NCBI GenBank assembly: GCA_028718045.1
Contig: JAQUMQ010000035.1
Span: 1-10,091, forward strand
From: Actinomycetota bacterium
Lineage (GTDB): Bacteria; Actinomycetota; Humimicrobiia; Humimicrobiales; Humimicrobiaceae
DNA length: 10,091 bases
Direction: 5' to 3'
Of this stretch, positions 3,824 through 10,091 are shown piece after piece. A model generated the notes under the pieces. It searched no databases. It was not told where the DNA came from and worked only from the letters and a program-made list of their open reading frames with translations. How positions within the stretch are numbered: the stretch's first letter is position 1; each line of letters begins with the position of its first letter. Both the position numbers and the translations under genes were made by a program.

Positions 3824-5265
3824 ACTTCTATGTAACCTATATCAAGCATCTCGCTAAGCATCTTCCAACGCAGTGCAATACTTCCGAGATTAATCACTTC
3901 ATGATGAGTCCCGGCATTTTTGATCCAATTTTCGATACAAGACTCAACACCAGAATCAGGCCGGAAAAACATATATGGCATTTCGCATCGACGCATATCG
4001 CTTTTTGGCAATATTTCGCCCTTTGCAACTACAAAACGGAATTCATCTCCTTTAATTGATGCAAGCGATATCAAAGTAGCAGGTCCATATTGTGGTGTAA
4101 AAACTGGCGTGGGCGGATTTTCCAATCCTCCTTCACCTAAATATCTGTCAATTAACCTGGGTTTCATGTCCTTTCGGTGCGTAGCCCAGTTGCCCTCTCC
4201 TGCGTGGCAAAATATAATTGCATTTTTGGCGAAATCCATCGCATACATTTCGGTGAAATTCCCATCTATATTTCCTATAGAGTGAGCTGCAGCAACCATT
4301 GATGCACACATAAAATCTCCCTCAGCAGCGTAACCATACCCATCAGCCATCAGATGCGAAGCCGCCATAAGAGGAAGTTGTTTAAATCGGCCATCAGCAG
4401 CAAAAATATCAAAATTAGCAGTAAAAGCCCCATAATCATTGCTTTCCAGGTATTTCTTGAATCCAAGATACTCTTTTGTTGCATAGGAATGTGATTCATA
4501 AGATAACCTTGGATCGACCTCAAATATTTTATGGTCTTTCTTAATCGATTCTTTTATTTCAGCGTCACTTACCTGTTCCATAAACTTATAAACCGAACCA
4601 ATTGTATCATGACATGGTTCGGGGCCTATTTTTCGGTAGAAAGACATATCGTCTGTTAAAATATCGCCCATTCCACTCATTCGCCCTATTACCGAAGTTC
4701 GAAGATGTCGAAGAAAATTACGGGTCTTTGCAGCTTTACCAAAATTCTCTACAAAATCAACAAAGCGCGGTTCAAGCCTATTTCCAACAAAATACTGACT
4801 TTTAATGCCTGCCCGAATAATAGCATTTGAATTATCCTGAGCGCCGTGGATACCCTGGTTAACTGTCAGGTCAAGCTCTTCCCAGTCATCTGATACCTCC
4901 TGATCCGGTTGAATTATCGCCATAGCTATAGGCAACTTATTATCTTTGATAGCATGCACAAGCCATTCTCCCTGACTATAAGCCAGGAGGACTATCAAAA
5001 TTCCATCAAGATCCATTTCATTGAATTTCTTTACTGCTGCCTCTATCTCATTGCGATTTTTTGCAGCACCAGGGAAATATATATCGGCAACAGAAGCTGT
5101 TGTCGATACTAATTCTTTAGCATAATTTTCCTGGCGGGCAGTAATACCCGGGAAAACCGGCTCATAACCATCAGTAATTAAACCCAACAGCCCTATTTTT
5201 GGTTTTTCAAAGTAAGGGGTATTTATGCTTTCTCTTCTTTTAGCAATAGTTATATCATTCATCAT
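3820..5265 (-). CDS. L-fucose/L-arabinose isomerase superfamily protein
   Basis: A 481-residue enzyme of the superfamily that interconverts aldoses and ketoses with a divalent metal. The N-terminal Rossmann-like part starts KPKIGLLGLITDGYEP (21-36), and DGILIVLLAYSQGEW (87-101) corresponds to the substrate-entry region. The C-terminal half aligns by eye with AraA: FTANFDIF (281-288), KQLPLMAASHLMADGYGYAAEGD (295-317, metal-ligand Glu at about 315), FCHAGEGNW (352-360, His 354) and GTHHEVINLG (452-461). The position of the first metal-binding Glu of AraA seems to be Asp 286. Overall identity to true AraA looks low, so calling it arabinose isomerase would be overreach. The gene is last in the transporter cluster, 216 bases after the permease, and has GGAG before two consecutive ATG codons; the second (5262) has the better spacing. 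It probably acts on the imported sugar. Confidence 0.85.
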   Translation of the reverse strand: MMNDITIAKRRESINTPYFEKPKIGLLGLITDGYEPVFPGITARQENYAKELVSTTASVADIYFPGAAKNRNEIEAAVKKFNEMDLDGILIVLLAYSQGEWLVHAIKDNKLPIAMAIIQPDQEVSDDWEELDLTVNQGIHGAQDNSNAIIRAGIKSQYFVGNRLEPRFVDFVENFGKAAKTRNFLRHLRTSVIGRMSGMGDILTDDMSFYRKIGPEPCHDTIGSVYKFMEQVSDAEIKESIKKDHKIFEVDPRLSYESHSYATKEYLGFKKYLESNDYGAFTANFDIFAADGRFKQLPLMAASHLMADGYGYAAEGDFMCASMVAAAHSIGNIDGNFTEMYAMDFAKNAIIFCHAGEGNWATHRKDMKPRLIDRYLGEGGLENPPTPVFTPQYGPATLISLASIKGDEFRFVVAKGEILPKSDMRRCEMPYMFFRPDSGVESCIENWIKNAGTHHEVINLGSIALRWKMLSEMLDIGYIEV

Positions 5266-5481
5266 GTTTCTCCATATGTTAGATAGTCTTTACTATTTTA
5301 TTGATTAAAAACTGAAAACACTGTTAAAAAACTTAAAAAAAACAAATTATAGAAACATAACCCCATATATATTGCTAAAGACTTTATATTTGAGGCTTAA
5401 TTTTAGATAAAATACAAATAATATATTTTCCAACTTATAATGTGCTATTAAGGAAATATGCCATATCCTTTAAAAATGCTC
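5266..5481. other. Gap between the permease and isomerase genes
   Basis: This 216-base A+T-rich gap holds no gene. I see no terminator with a GC stem and T-run and no convincing -35/-10 pair, so whether the isomerase shares the transporter transcript cannot be settled from the sequence. Confidence 0.5.
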
Positions 5482-6360
5482 TTATTCTTTCACCCCACTT
5501 GAGGAAATAAATCCCTGGACATAATATTTCTGCCCAAAAACAAATATAAGAATGACTGGGATAAGGTAGAGCACAATACCAGAAAGAAGTACCGGAGTCA
5601 GAAGGATTCCGTTTCGTGCAACATATCCGTTTGCCATTGCAACAGCCAATGTTGTGTTATCACCGCTTAGCAAAATAGCCGGCCCCATGAAATCTCCATA
5701 AACAGTAAGAAATGAAAGCAGAGATACTGTTACTATAATAGACTTTGAAAGCGGCAGAAATATTCTGAACAGAACTCCGATATGCGAACAGCCATCTAGA
5801 AGAGCCGCCTCTTCCAGTTCTTTTGGAAAATAAGAAAAAAACTGTTTAAAAAGATAAATAAACAATGGATTTCCAGCTATACCCCACAGTAGCCATATAT
5901 AATATGTGTTTACAAGGTGCAATTTTGTAAAAAACGCATATTCCGGAATCAAAACTGCTATTGGGGGTATTAAAAGAAGCACCATTAAAATATTAAAAAA
6001 TATTTTCTTTCCCGGAGCATTAAACCTTGCAAATCCATATCCAAATACAGCTGTTGTAATGATACCTGGGACTGTGTAAATCAGGCTCAGGACAATTGTA
6101 TTAGTAAGATATTTAAAGTAATTAATTTTAGTTAAAGCATCAAAATAGTTCTGAAATTGAGCCTTAAGAGGAAAAAATGTTGCAGGAAATGTTACCATCT
6201 CCTCCTGTGTTTTCAAAGAACTCAATATCAGCCACAAAATGGGAATTACAAAAAGAAGGACTACTATTATGATTACCACATATGTCAGTATATTCCCTTT
6301 CCCCGACTTTGGTCTCGGAAGTTTGGAAGCTATGTGATCTTTATTTTTATTCATATTCAT
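5482..6360 (-). CDS. ABC sugar transporter permease, MalG/UgpE type
   Basis: Inner-membrane permease of a carbohydrate uptake-1 ABC importer. Six hydrophobic helices are visible, from ILTYVVIIIVVLLFVIPILW (27-46) to the last near VLYLIPVILIFVFG. The cytoplasmic EAA loop is well preserved, EEAALLDGCSHIGVLFRIFL (186-205), and docks on the ATPase subunit. It ends KYYVQGFISSSGVKE, as MalG-like proteins do (QGxxxGAVKG). Residue numbers count from an in-frame TTG at 6369; I prefer the ATG at 6360, because the AGGAG site is too close to the TTG. The start overlaps the preceding permease stop by 14 bases, so the two subunits are translationally coupled and likely form a heterodimer. Confidence 0.93.
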   Translation of the reverse strand: MNMNKNKDHIASKLPRPKSGKGNILTYVVIIIVVLLFVIPILWLILSSLKTQEEMVTFPATFFPLKAQFQNYFDALTKINYFKYLTNTIVLSLIYTVPGIITTAVFGYGFARFNAPGKKIFFNILMVLLLIPPIAVLIPEYAFFTKLHLVNTYYIWLLWGIAGNPLFIYLFKQFFSYFPKELEEAALLDGCSHIGVLFRIFLPLSKSIIVTVSLLSFLTVYGDFMGPAILLSGDNTTLAVAMANGYVARNGILLTPVLLSGIVLYLIPVILIFVFGQKYYVQGFISSSGVKE

Positions 6361-7276
6361 AGAAAACAAATCTCCTGGTAATCCTAAGGAATAAAAGAGA
6401 AATTATTACCATAACCAAAAGCATATACCAACTAGCAGCCATTGCGGTTCCAAAATTCTGATTGGTAAAAGCTTGTTGAAAAATATAGATTAGGGTAAAA
6501 AAATTCTGTGAAGGTGGTTGCTGAGAAAGAAATGCGGTAAACGCCGCGCCAGGTGATGATGTCAGGAGGATAGGCTGTACTATTACGCTAAAAGATAACA
6601 TGACCCCTACGATAACCTGATACATGATAAGAGGAGTTAAAAGAGGAATCTTTATCTTCAATAAAACCGCTAATGGGCTTGCTCCATCAATTTCAGCTGC
6701 TTCTACCAGTGCGTTGGGAATATTTTGAAAACCTGCTAGAAAAATAATCATGCTTCCTCCCAACTGCCAGACAAATACTGTTATTAAAGCTGCCATAGGA
6801 TAATTGACCAATATGTTTAAAGACAGACTGCTATTGATAGATCCTAATATTAAATTTACTAACCCAGATTCTCTGTTTAGTAAAGTTTTCCAGATAAATA
6901 CAGTAGCAATAATTGGTACGGCGTATGGAAGAAACAAAACGCTTCTAAAAAAACCTTGACCTTTTATCTTTTTACTCAGAAGATTTGCCAGAAACAGGCT
7001 TATTATTAATGTGGCAACTATGTTAAAAAAGGTGAATATAATTGTCTGTAAAATAGATCCGGTAAAGCGATGGTCCTTGAGCAGATTCATATAATTACTG
7101 AAACCTACAAAAATAGGAGCTGAGAACCCATCATAGTCAGTTAAGGAAAAATAGAAACTATACGCCATCGGAATCACATTTATGAAGACAAACATGGCTA
7201 TCCATAAACCAATGAACATATAGAACATCCTCGTTTCTTGTTTTATCCTGATACCTTTCAATAACAGCACAGCCAA
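6347..7276 (-). CDS. ABC sugar transporter permease, MalF/UgpA type
   Basis: The second permease subunit, 309 residues. The order is a cytoplasmic start (LKGIRIKQETRMF), a first helix FIGLWIAMFVFINVIPMAYS (21-40), the typical segment SFYFSLTDYDGFSAPIFVG (40-58) with the NY motif after it, four central helices, the EAA loop EAAEIDGASPLAVLLKIKIP (192-211), and a last helix near WYMLLVMVIISLLFL. The start is TTG at 7276 with GAGGAG four to five bases before it; the first ATG would lie 17 residues downstream and would trim the conserved leader. It follows the binding-protein gene by 17 bases. No gene for the nucleotide-binding subunit is in the window, so a shared MsmK-like ATPase from elsewhere probably powers the transporter. 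Confidence 0.93.
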   Translation of the reverse strand: MAVLLLKGIRIKQETRMFYMFIGLWIAMFVFINVIPMAYSFYFSLTDYDGFSAPIFVGFSNYMNLLKDHRFTGSILQTIIFTFFNIVATLIISLFLANLLSKKIKGQGFFRSVLFLPYAVPIIATVFIWKTLLNRESGLVNLILGSINSSLSLNILVNYPMAALITVFVWQLGGSMIIFLAGFQNIPNALVEAAEIDGASPLAVLLKIKIPLLTPLIMYQVIVGVMLSFSVIVQPILLTSSPGAAFTAFLSQQPPSQNFFTLIYIFQQAFTNQNFGTAMAASWYMLLVMVIISLLFLRITRRFVFYEYE

Positions 7277-7293
7277 TCTTCTCCTCGATTTAT

Positions 7294-8592
7294 TTACTTA
7301 ATTTCTTTTGCTATCATAGCATCTATCGCTTCGGTAAAATTCTTGTAAGCAACATCAAATTCTATTTCTCCTTTTAGCGCAGGCTCCATTTGTTGATTGT
7401 AAACAGAAATCATTGCGCTGTCCCTTAGATATGGGGTGAACTGAAGCACGACTTGGTACTGAAGCTCTTTATTGACTTGATCCAGTCTGTATTTATCAAA
7501 AACAGTTTCCTGTGGTACATATTTCATGTTAGATTTTAAAGCTGGAAGACCCCATCCACTCTTGGCACGTGCGATTGCTTCATCACCAAGCATCCAGTAT
7601 TCATAAAACTTCCAAACAGCGTCAAAATTCTTGGTACTTTTAGAAATAACATAACCTGTTCCGCCTCCCGTTGCATTAATCCTTTTATCTCCATAAATCG
7701 GAGCAGGTGCAAATCCAAAACGGTCAGGTGAAATAGTTGTACCTTCATTAATAATAGGTCCAAACCAATAACCATCCCACATGATTGCTACTCTTCCGAC
7801 TTGTAATAAAGGACCATCCCAGTCAGAAGCAGGATCAAGAGAATTATGCATAGCATGATAGGTTTGAGCTTCATCAAACCACCATTTAAATAGTGCTTTT
7901 ACATCTGGATCATCAGAATTAAGCTTTGAGCCGTTATCTTTAAAAAGTGTTTTGCCCTTAGATGCTAGTAAAAACATGAAATAACCATTCCACTCATCAT
8001 CGGTAAAACCAAAACCGTATCGCTCGACCTTTCCATCTTCGTACACAGTGACCTTATTGACCATATCGGTAAATTCGGTAAATGAAAGTGGCGTATCATC
8101 ACTTGGTTCAGGTACTCCTGCCTCTTTCAAGGCATCTTTATTGTAGTAATACATATAATCTAGTGACCAGTCTTTTACAATGCCATAATACGGCCCTTGA
8201 CCTTGTGTTTTTCCATCCCACCTAAACATATCATTAACCAAGAATAGATCTTTCATGTCTATGGTTTTTTCCAGATATGGCGTTAAATCCATCAATAACC
8301 CTTTATTGATCCAGTAAGGAGAACCAATGGCATTGATACGAAAAATATCTGGTGGATTACCGCTTGACACCATTGCCATAAGTTTAGCAGCATCATTTTC
8401 AACGACATTGACCTTAATACCGGGATTTGCTGCTTCAAATGCCTGGATTACCGTATCCGGCATCTCTGCTGCATCACGCATAAGGGTAATAGTGACTACC
8501 TTATTCGTCTTGCATGAAGTAAAAGCCACCGTTGCCGTCAACATAACAGTAACCAATAGGGCAATTAAAATAACTTTGTAAACTTTGTTCAT
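7294..8592 (-). CDS. Extracellular solute-binding lipoprotein, sugar ABC importer (family 1)
   Basis: A 432-residue binding protein that captures a sugar outside the membrane and hands it to the two permeases encoded next. It has a lipoprotein signal: Lys-containing start, hydrophobic core VILIALLVTVMLTATVAF and lipobox TSC with Cys 27 as the lipid-bearing residue (the -3 Phe is slightly unusual). Mature landmarks are typical of family 1: TITLMRDAAEMPDTVIQAFE (34-53), NPGIKVNVVEND (56-67), SSGNPPDIFRINA (76-88), MYYYNKDALKEAGVPEPSD (147-165), VAIMWDGYWFGP (268-279) and GGGTGYVISKSTKNFDAVWKFYEYW (309-333). Aromatic residues fit a sugar cleft. The ribosome site AGGAGG is strong, seven bases before ATG, so this subunit is probably made in excess. 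The substrate cannot be deduced. Confidence 0.94.
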   Translation of the reverse strand: MNKVYKVILIALLVTVMLTATVAFTSCKTNKVVTITLMRDAAEMPDTVIQAFEAANPGIKVNVVENDAAKLMAMVSSGNPPDIFRINAIGSPYWINKGLLMDLTPYLEKTIDMKDLFLVNDMFRWDGKTQGQGPYYGIVKDWSLDYMYYYNKDALKEAGVPEPSDDTPLSFTEFTDMVNKVTVYEDGKVERYGFGFTDDEWNGYFMFLLASKGKTLFKDNGSKLNSDDPDVKALFKWWFDEAQTYHAMHNSLDPASDWDGPLLQVGRVAIMWDGYWFGPIINEGTTISPDRFGFAPAPIYGDKRINATGGGTGYVISKSTKNFDAVWKFYEYWMLGDEAIARAKSGWGLPALKSNMKYVPQETVFDKYRLDQVNKELQYQVVLQFTPYLRDSAMISVYNQQMEPALKGEIEFDVAYKNFTEAIDAMIAKEIK

Positions 8593-8624
8593 TGTAATGC
8601 CTCCTATCGTTTATTACTAAAGTT

Positions 8625-8656
8625 GAATACAATTATTTATAAAAATAATTGTATTC
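8625..8656. promoter_or_regulatory. Perfect 14-bp inverted repeat before the binding-protein gene
   Basis: GAATACAATTATTT (8625-8638), loop ATAA, AAATAATTGTATTC (8643-8656). The arms match without error. The dyad ends 32 bases from the start codon. It could be an operator for a dimeric or tetrameric sugar regulator, or an RNA hairpin in the leader; it is too AT-rich and lacks the T-run of an intrinsic terminator on the minus strand. Confidence 0.65.
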
Positions 8657-8737
8657 ATGTGATATTTTCGAGATATCGTCACATATTTTAATTTTATAGT
8701 TAAATTTATTATAACTATCACTATTGGCTAATAGTGA
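8657..8737. promoter_or_regulatory. Cluster of three further inverted repeats (likely control region)
   Basis: ATGTGA (8657-8662) and TCACAT (8679-8684) enclose a nested GATAT (8661-8665) and ATATC (8673-8677) dyad around TCGA. ATAGTTA (8696-8702) pairs with TAACTAT (8712-8718). TCACTATT (8718-8725), loop GGCT, pairs perfectly with AATAGTGA (8730-8737). A minus-strand TATAAT lies at 8708-8713 inside the third dyad, but no good -35 accompanies it, which would suit activator-dependent control of the transporter genes. Confidence 0.5.
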
Positions 8738-8760
8738 ATATATTGAAAAAAACCATTAGC

Positions 8761-9474
8761 TTAGAAAGGATGAGTTTCCAGCCATGCCTCTTTAAGAGCT
8801 TTAATCATCTCCTCCATTGTTTTTATTGGATCTTTTGATTTAAGAATACCACTTGTAGAACCAGTCGCCTCAGCACCCAGTCTTATTATTTGAGCAACAT
8901 CTTCTGCAGTTCTCACTCCAGCACTGTTAGCTATAATTATTCTGGAGTTTATCTTTTTTACCCCAGCTATTGTCTTCAATATAAATTCTTTCTGTAGTTT
9001 TCCTACCGATTTGCTCGAACCAATCAGCTCAGGAGGTTCAGCCAAAATAATGTTGGGGCTCAAATAAGCAACAGCTGAAGCTTCCTCTGGTGAATCTACA
9101 AATACCAAGGTTGCCAGACCAATCTCATCTGCTCTTTGGATTGTTTTTGAAATTTCATTTAAATTGATTCTTTTCTCAGAATGATTTAAAAGTGTGCCTA
9201 CTGCACCAGCAGCTTTTATCGCTTCTGGCAATATGCTTCCTACGCCAATTCCAATTCTTATAGAATCCATATGTTGAGAAAAAACATAGATATTTTCAGT
9301 TTCTGAAGCAATTTTTTGTATATCTACGTTCTGAGGATCAAAAATAATAGTAATATCATATTTTTTACTTATCTCATCTGCAGCTTTTGCTAATTCCAGA
9401 GCATCTTTTCCAAATAGATAACCCTTTAAACCAATTTCAAATAATGGTGGCTTTAGAATTATTTTTTCATACAT
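8761..9474 (-). CDS. Triosephosphate-isomerase-like enzyme, short archaeal type
   Basis: A 237-residue TIM-barrel protein resembling the short archaeal triosephosphate isomerases rather than the 250-residue bacterial ones: LELAKAADEISKKYDITIIF (26-45), FSQHMDSI (65-72), PEAIKAAGAVGTLLNHSEKR (83-102), AEPPELIG (145-152), SAGVRTAEDV (184-193) and SGILKSKDP (208-216). The catalytic Lys 17, His 98 and Glu 146 are present. The Asn two residues before the Lys (NxK in TIMs) is Gly 15, and the phosphate-gripping loops are changed (IGSS for IGTG; NSAGV for CGAGI). These changes, and its place between YjbQ and a sugar importer, suggest isomerisation of another phosphorylated ketose or aldose, as TIM-like tetrulose-phosphate isomerases do; that is inference. 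Ribosome site AGAGG lies five bases before ATG. Confidence 0.88.
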   Translation of the reverse strand: MYEKIILKPPLFEIGLKGYLFGKDALELAKAADEISKKYDITIIFDPQNVDIQKIASETENIYVFSQHMDSIRIGIGVGSILPEAIKAAGAVGTLLNHSEKRINLNEISKTIQRADEIGLATLVFVDSPEEASAVAYLSPNIILAEPPELIGSSKSVGKLQKEFILKTIAGVKKINSRIIIANSAGVRTAEDVAQIIRLGAEATGSTSGILKSKDPIKTMEEMIKALKEAWLETHPF

Positions 9475-9548
9475 TGCAACCTCTTTACTTTAAGTAAAAC
9501 TTATAAGATTTTACAAATAAAGTCGTTTTAGGCTTATCAAGTGATTTC
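9475..9548. other. Spacer between the YjbQ and TIM-like genes
   Basis: The 74 bases contain a CTTATAAG palindrome and a minus-strand TTGATA, but no -10 at proper distance and no terminator. Co-transcription of the two genes is likely but not proven. Confidence 0.4.
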
Positions 9549-10049
9549 TTATACTCCAATAATTTGAACATGGACAAAACGTTCTCTAATCCTTACCGAA
9601 TCAAAATCAACCAAATATATTTCCCCAAATTCACCTAACTCCATTTTTGAATCAATCAAAGGAATTGTTTCGGAACGTCCAATTATGCATGACCGCAAAT
9701 GTGCATCAGTGTTTAGGCTCCATACTCCAAGCTCGTTTAGATTTTCTTCTGCGTGCTTAATGTGAAGAGGACCCGGATGTAAATAATTCCCCTCCCTTTT
9801 ACAAGTTGGTATAACTTTTTCAAGTATATCAAGCAGGTCTTGCATTAAAAACTTTGTACCATCCATAGTAACATCATGAGATTCTTCCTGTATTATGATA
9901 CTGCATGTAGTATGCTGGGAATAAACAACTACGATACCGTTTTTTATTTTTGCGCTAGATACAATCTCTTTTACTTTCTCTGTTACATCATGAAATTTAG
10001 GCTTATGAATATTATTCTGTACTTTAAAAGATTCATGATAAACTGTCAT
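9549..10049 (-). CDS. YjbQ/UPF0047 family protein
   Basis: A 166-residue member of the YjbQ (UPF0047, TIGR00149) family of small beta-sandwich proteins. Known landmarks, counted from the ATG used here: the strand-rich start with HDVTEKVKEIV (20-30), SQHTTCSIIIQEE (44-56) with the HTT motif and following Glu, NYLHPG (88-93), NTDAHLRSCIIGRSETIPL (113-131) with the conserved His, and LGEFGEIYLVDFD (138-150). E. coli YjbQ, 138 residues, shows weak thiamine-phosphate-synthase activity; the true role is unsettled. This copy is longer because of extra residues between the conserved D and NYLH segments and before NTDAH. ATG 10049 has AAGGA at good spacing; an ATG six codons upstream (10067) lacks one. 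Its place ahead of the TIM-like gene suggests a role linked to sugar phosphates. Confidence 0.9.
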   Translation of the reverse strand: MTVYHESFKVQNNIHKPKFHDVTEKVKEIVSSAKIKNGIVVVYSQHTTCSIIIQEESHDVTMDGTKFLMQDLLDILEKVIPTCKREGNYLHPGPLHIKHAEENLNELGVWSLNTDAHLRSCIIGRSETIPLIDSKMELGEFGEIYLVDFDSVRIRERFVHVQIIGV

Positions 10050-10091
10050 TTTAGGATCCTTTCGCATTATAATTTATTTTTTACCTTATAA

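Noticed and set aside
6440..6460. Repeat core word GCGGTTCCAAAATTCTG inside the permease gene
   Set aside because: Only about ten bases match, and they belong to conserved permease coding sequence.
7536..7775. Minus-strand open frame in another frame of the binding-protein gene
   Set aside because: It is inside the well-supported solute-binding protein gene and shows no family features.
8657..8684. CRP-like site (TGTGA/TCACA)
   Set aside because: The half-sites are 16 bases apart instead of 6, so it is not a standard CRP site.
8718..8760. Intrinsic terminator after the TIM-like gene
   Set aside because: The 8-bp dyad has little GC and is not followed by a T-run on the minus strand; the T-run near 8745-8755 precedes the hairpin.
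9876..10091. Plus-strand open frame at the right edge
   Set aside because: It is antisense to the YjbQ gene and composed of Phe/Tyr-rich chance sequence.

Overview
The window looks bacterial, AT-rich and anaerobe-like. Shine-Dalgarno sites are clear before several genes, -35/-10 promoters are sigma-70-like, there is a lipoprotein-type solute-binding protein, and TTG/GTG starts occur. The phylum cannot be fixed from the sequence. Low-GC Firmicutes-, Atribacterota- or Thermotogota-like lineages would fit, but that is inference.

The window has two contrasting halves. Positions 1 to about 3.8 kb form a very AT-rich, gene-poor accessory region of small stress and toxin-antitoxin genes: a HicB-like antitoxin with a damaged HicA, an MNT nucleotidyltransferase with a HEPN remnant, a PadR regulator with a DUF2812-type membrane protein, a BrnT/BrnA pair, a truncated small membrane protein, and a decayed Fic fragment. 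Four copies of one 38-bp interspersed repeat, all in the same orientation, sit between these modules at intervals of about 0.8 to 1.15 kb, giving a cassette-like layout. The reverse complement of every copy can be read as a similar peptide (core IWNRI), and the similarity continues past the DNA-conserved core. Several genes here are broken at points where two truncated genes meet, and two of those points carry short shared sequences.

Positions 3820 to 10049 are a coherent minus-strand carbohydrate gene cluster. In transcription order it holds a YjbQ/UPF0047 protein, an archaeal-type triosephosphate-isomerase-like enzyme, a sugar-binding lipoprotein, two MalF/MalG-type permeases, and a protein of the L-fucose/L-arabinose isomerase superfamily. 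The likely plan is binding-protein-dependent sugar uptake, aldose-ketose isomerisation of the imported sugar, and a later step on a phosphorylated ketose by the TIM-like protein. No kinase, aldolase, regulator or transporter ATPase lies in the window, so the substrate cannot be named. The 168-bp gap before the binding-protein gene carries a run of inverted repeats, including a perfect 14-bp dyad, and is probably the control region of the transporter genes.

The points most worth following are the 38-bp repeat family with its protein-like reading, the TIM-like enzyme that keeps its catalytic Lys, His and Glu but has lost the NxK asparagine and has altered phosphate loops, the palindromic promoters of the padR and brnTA operons, and the short-homology junctions that broke the HicA/HEPN and Fic genes.
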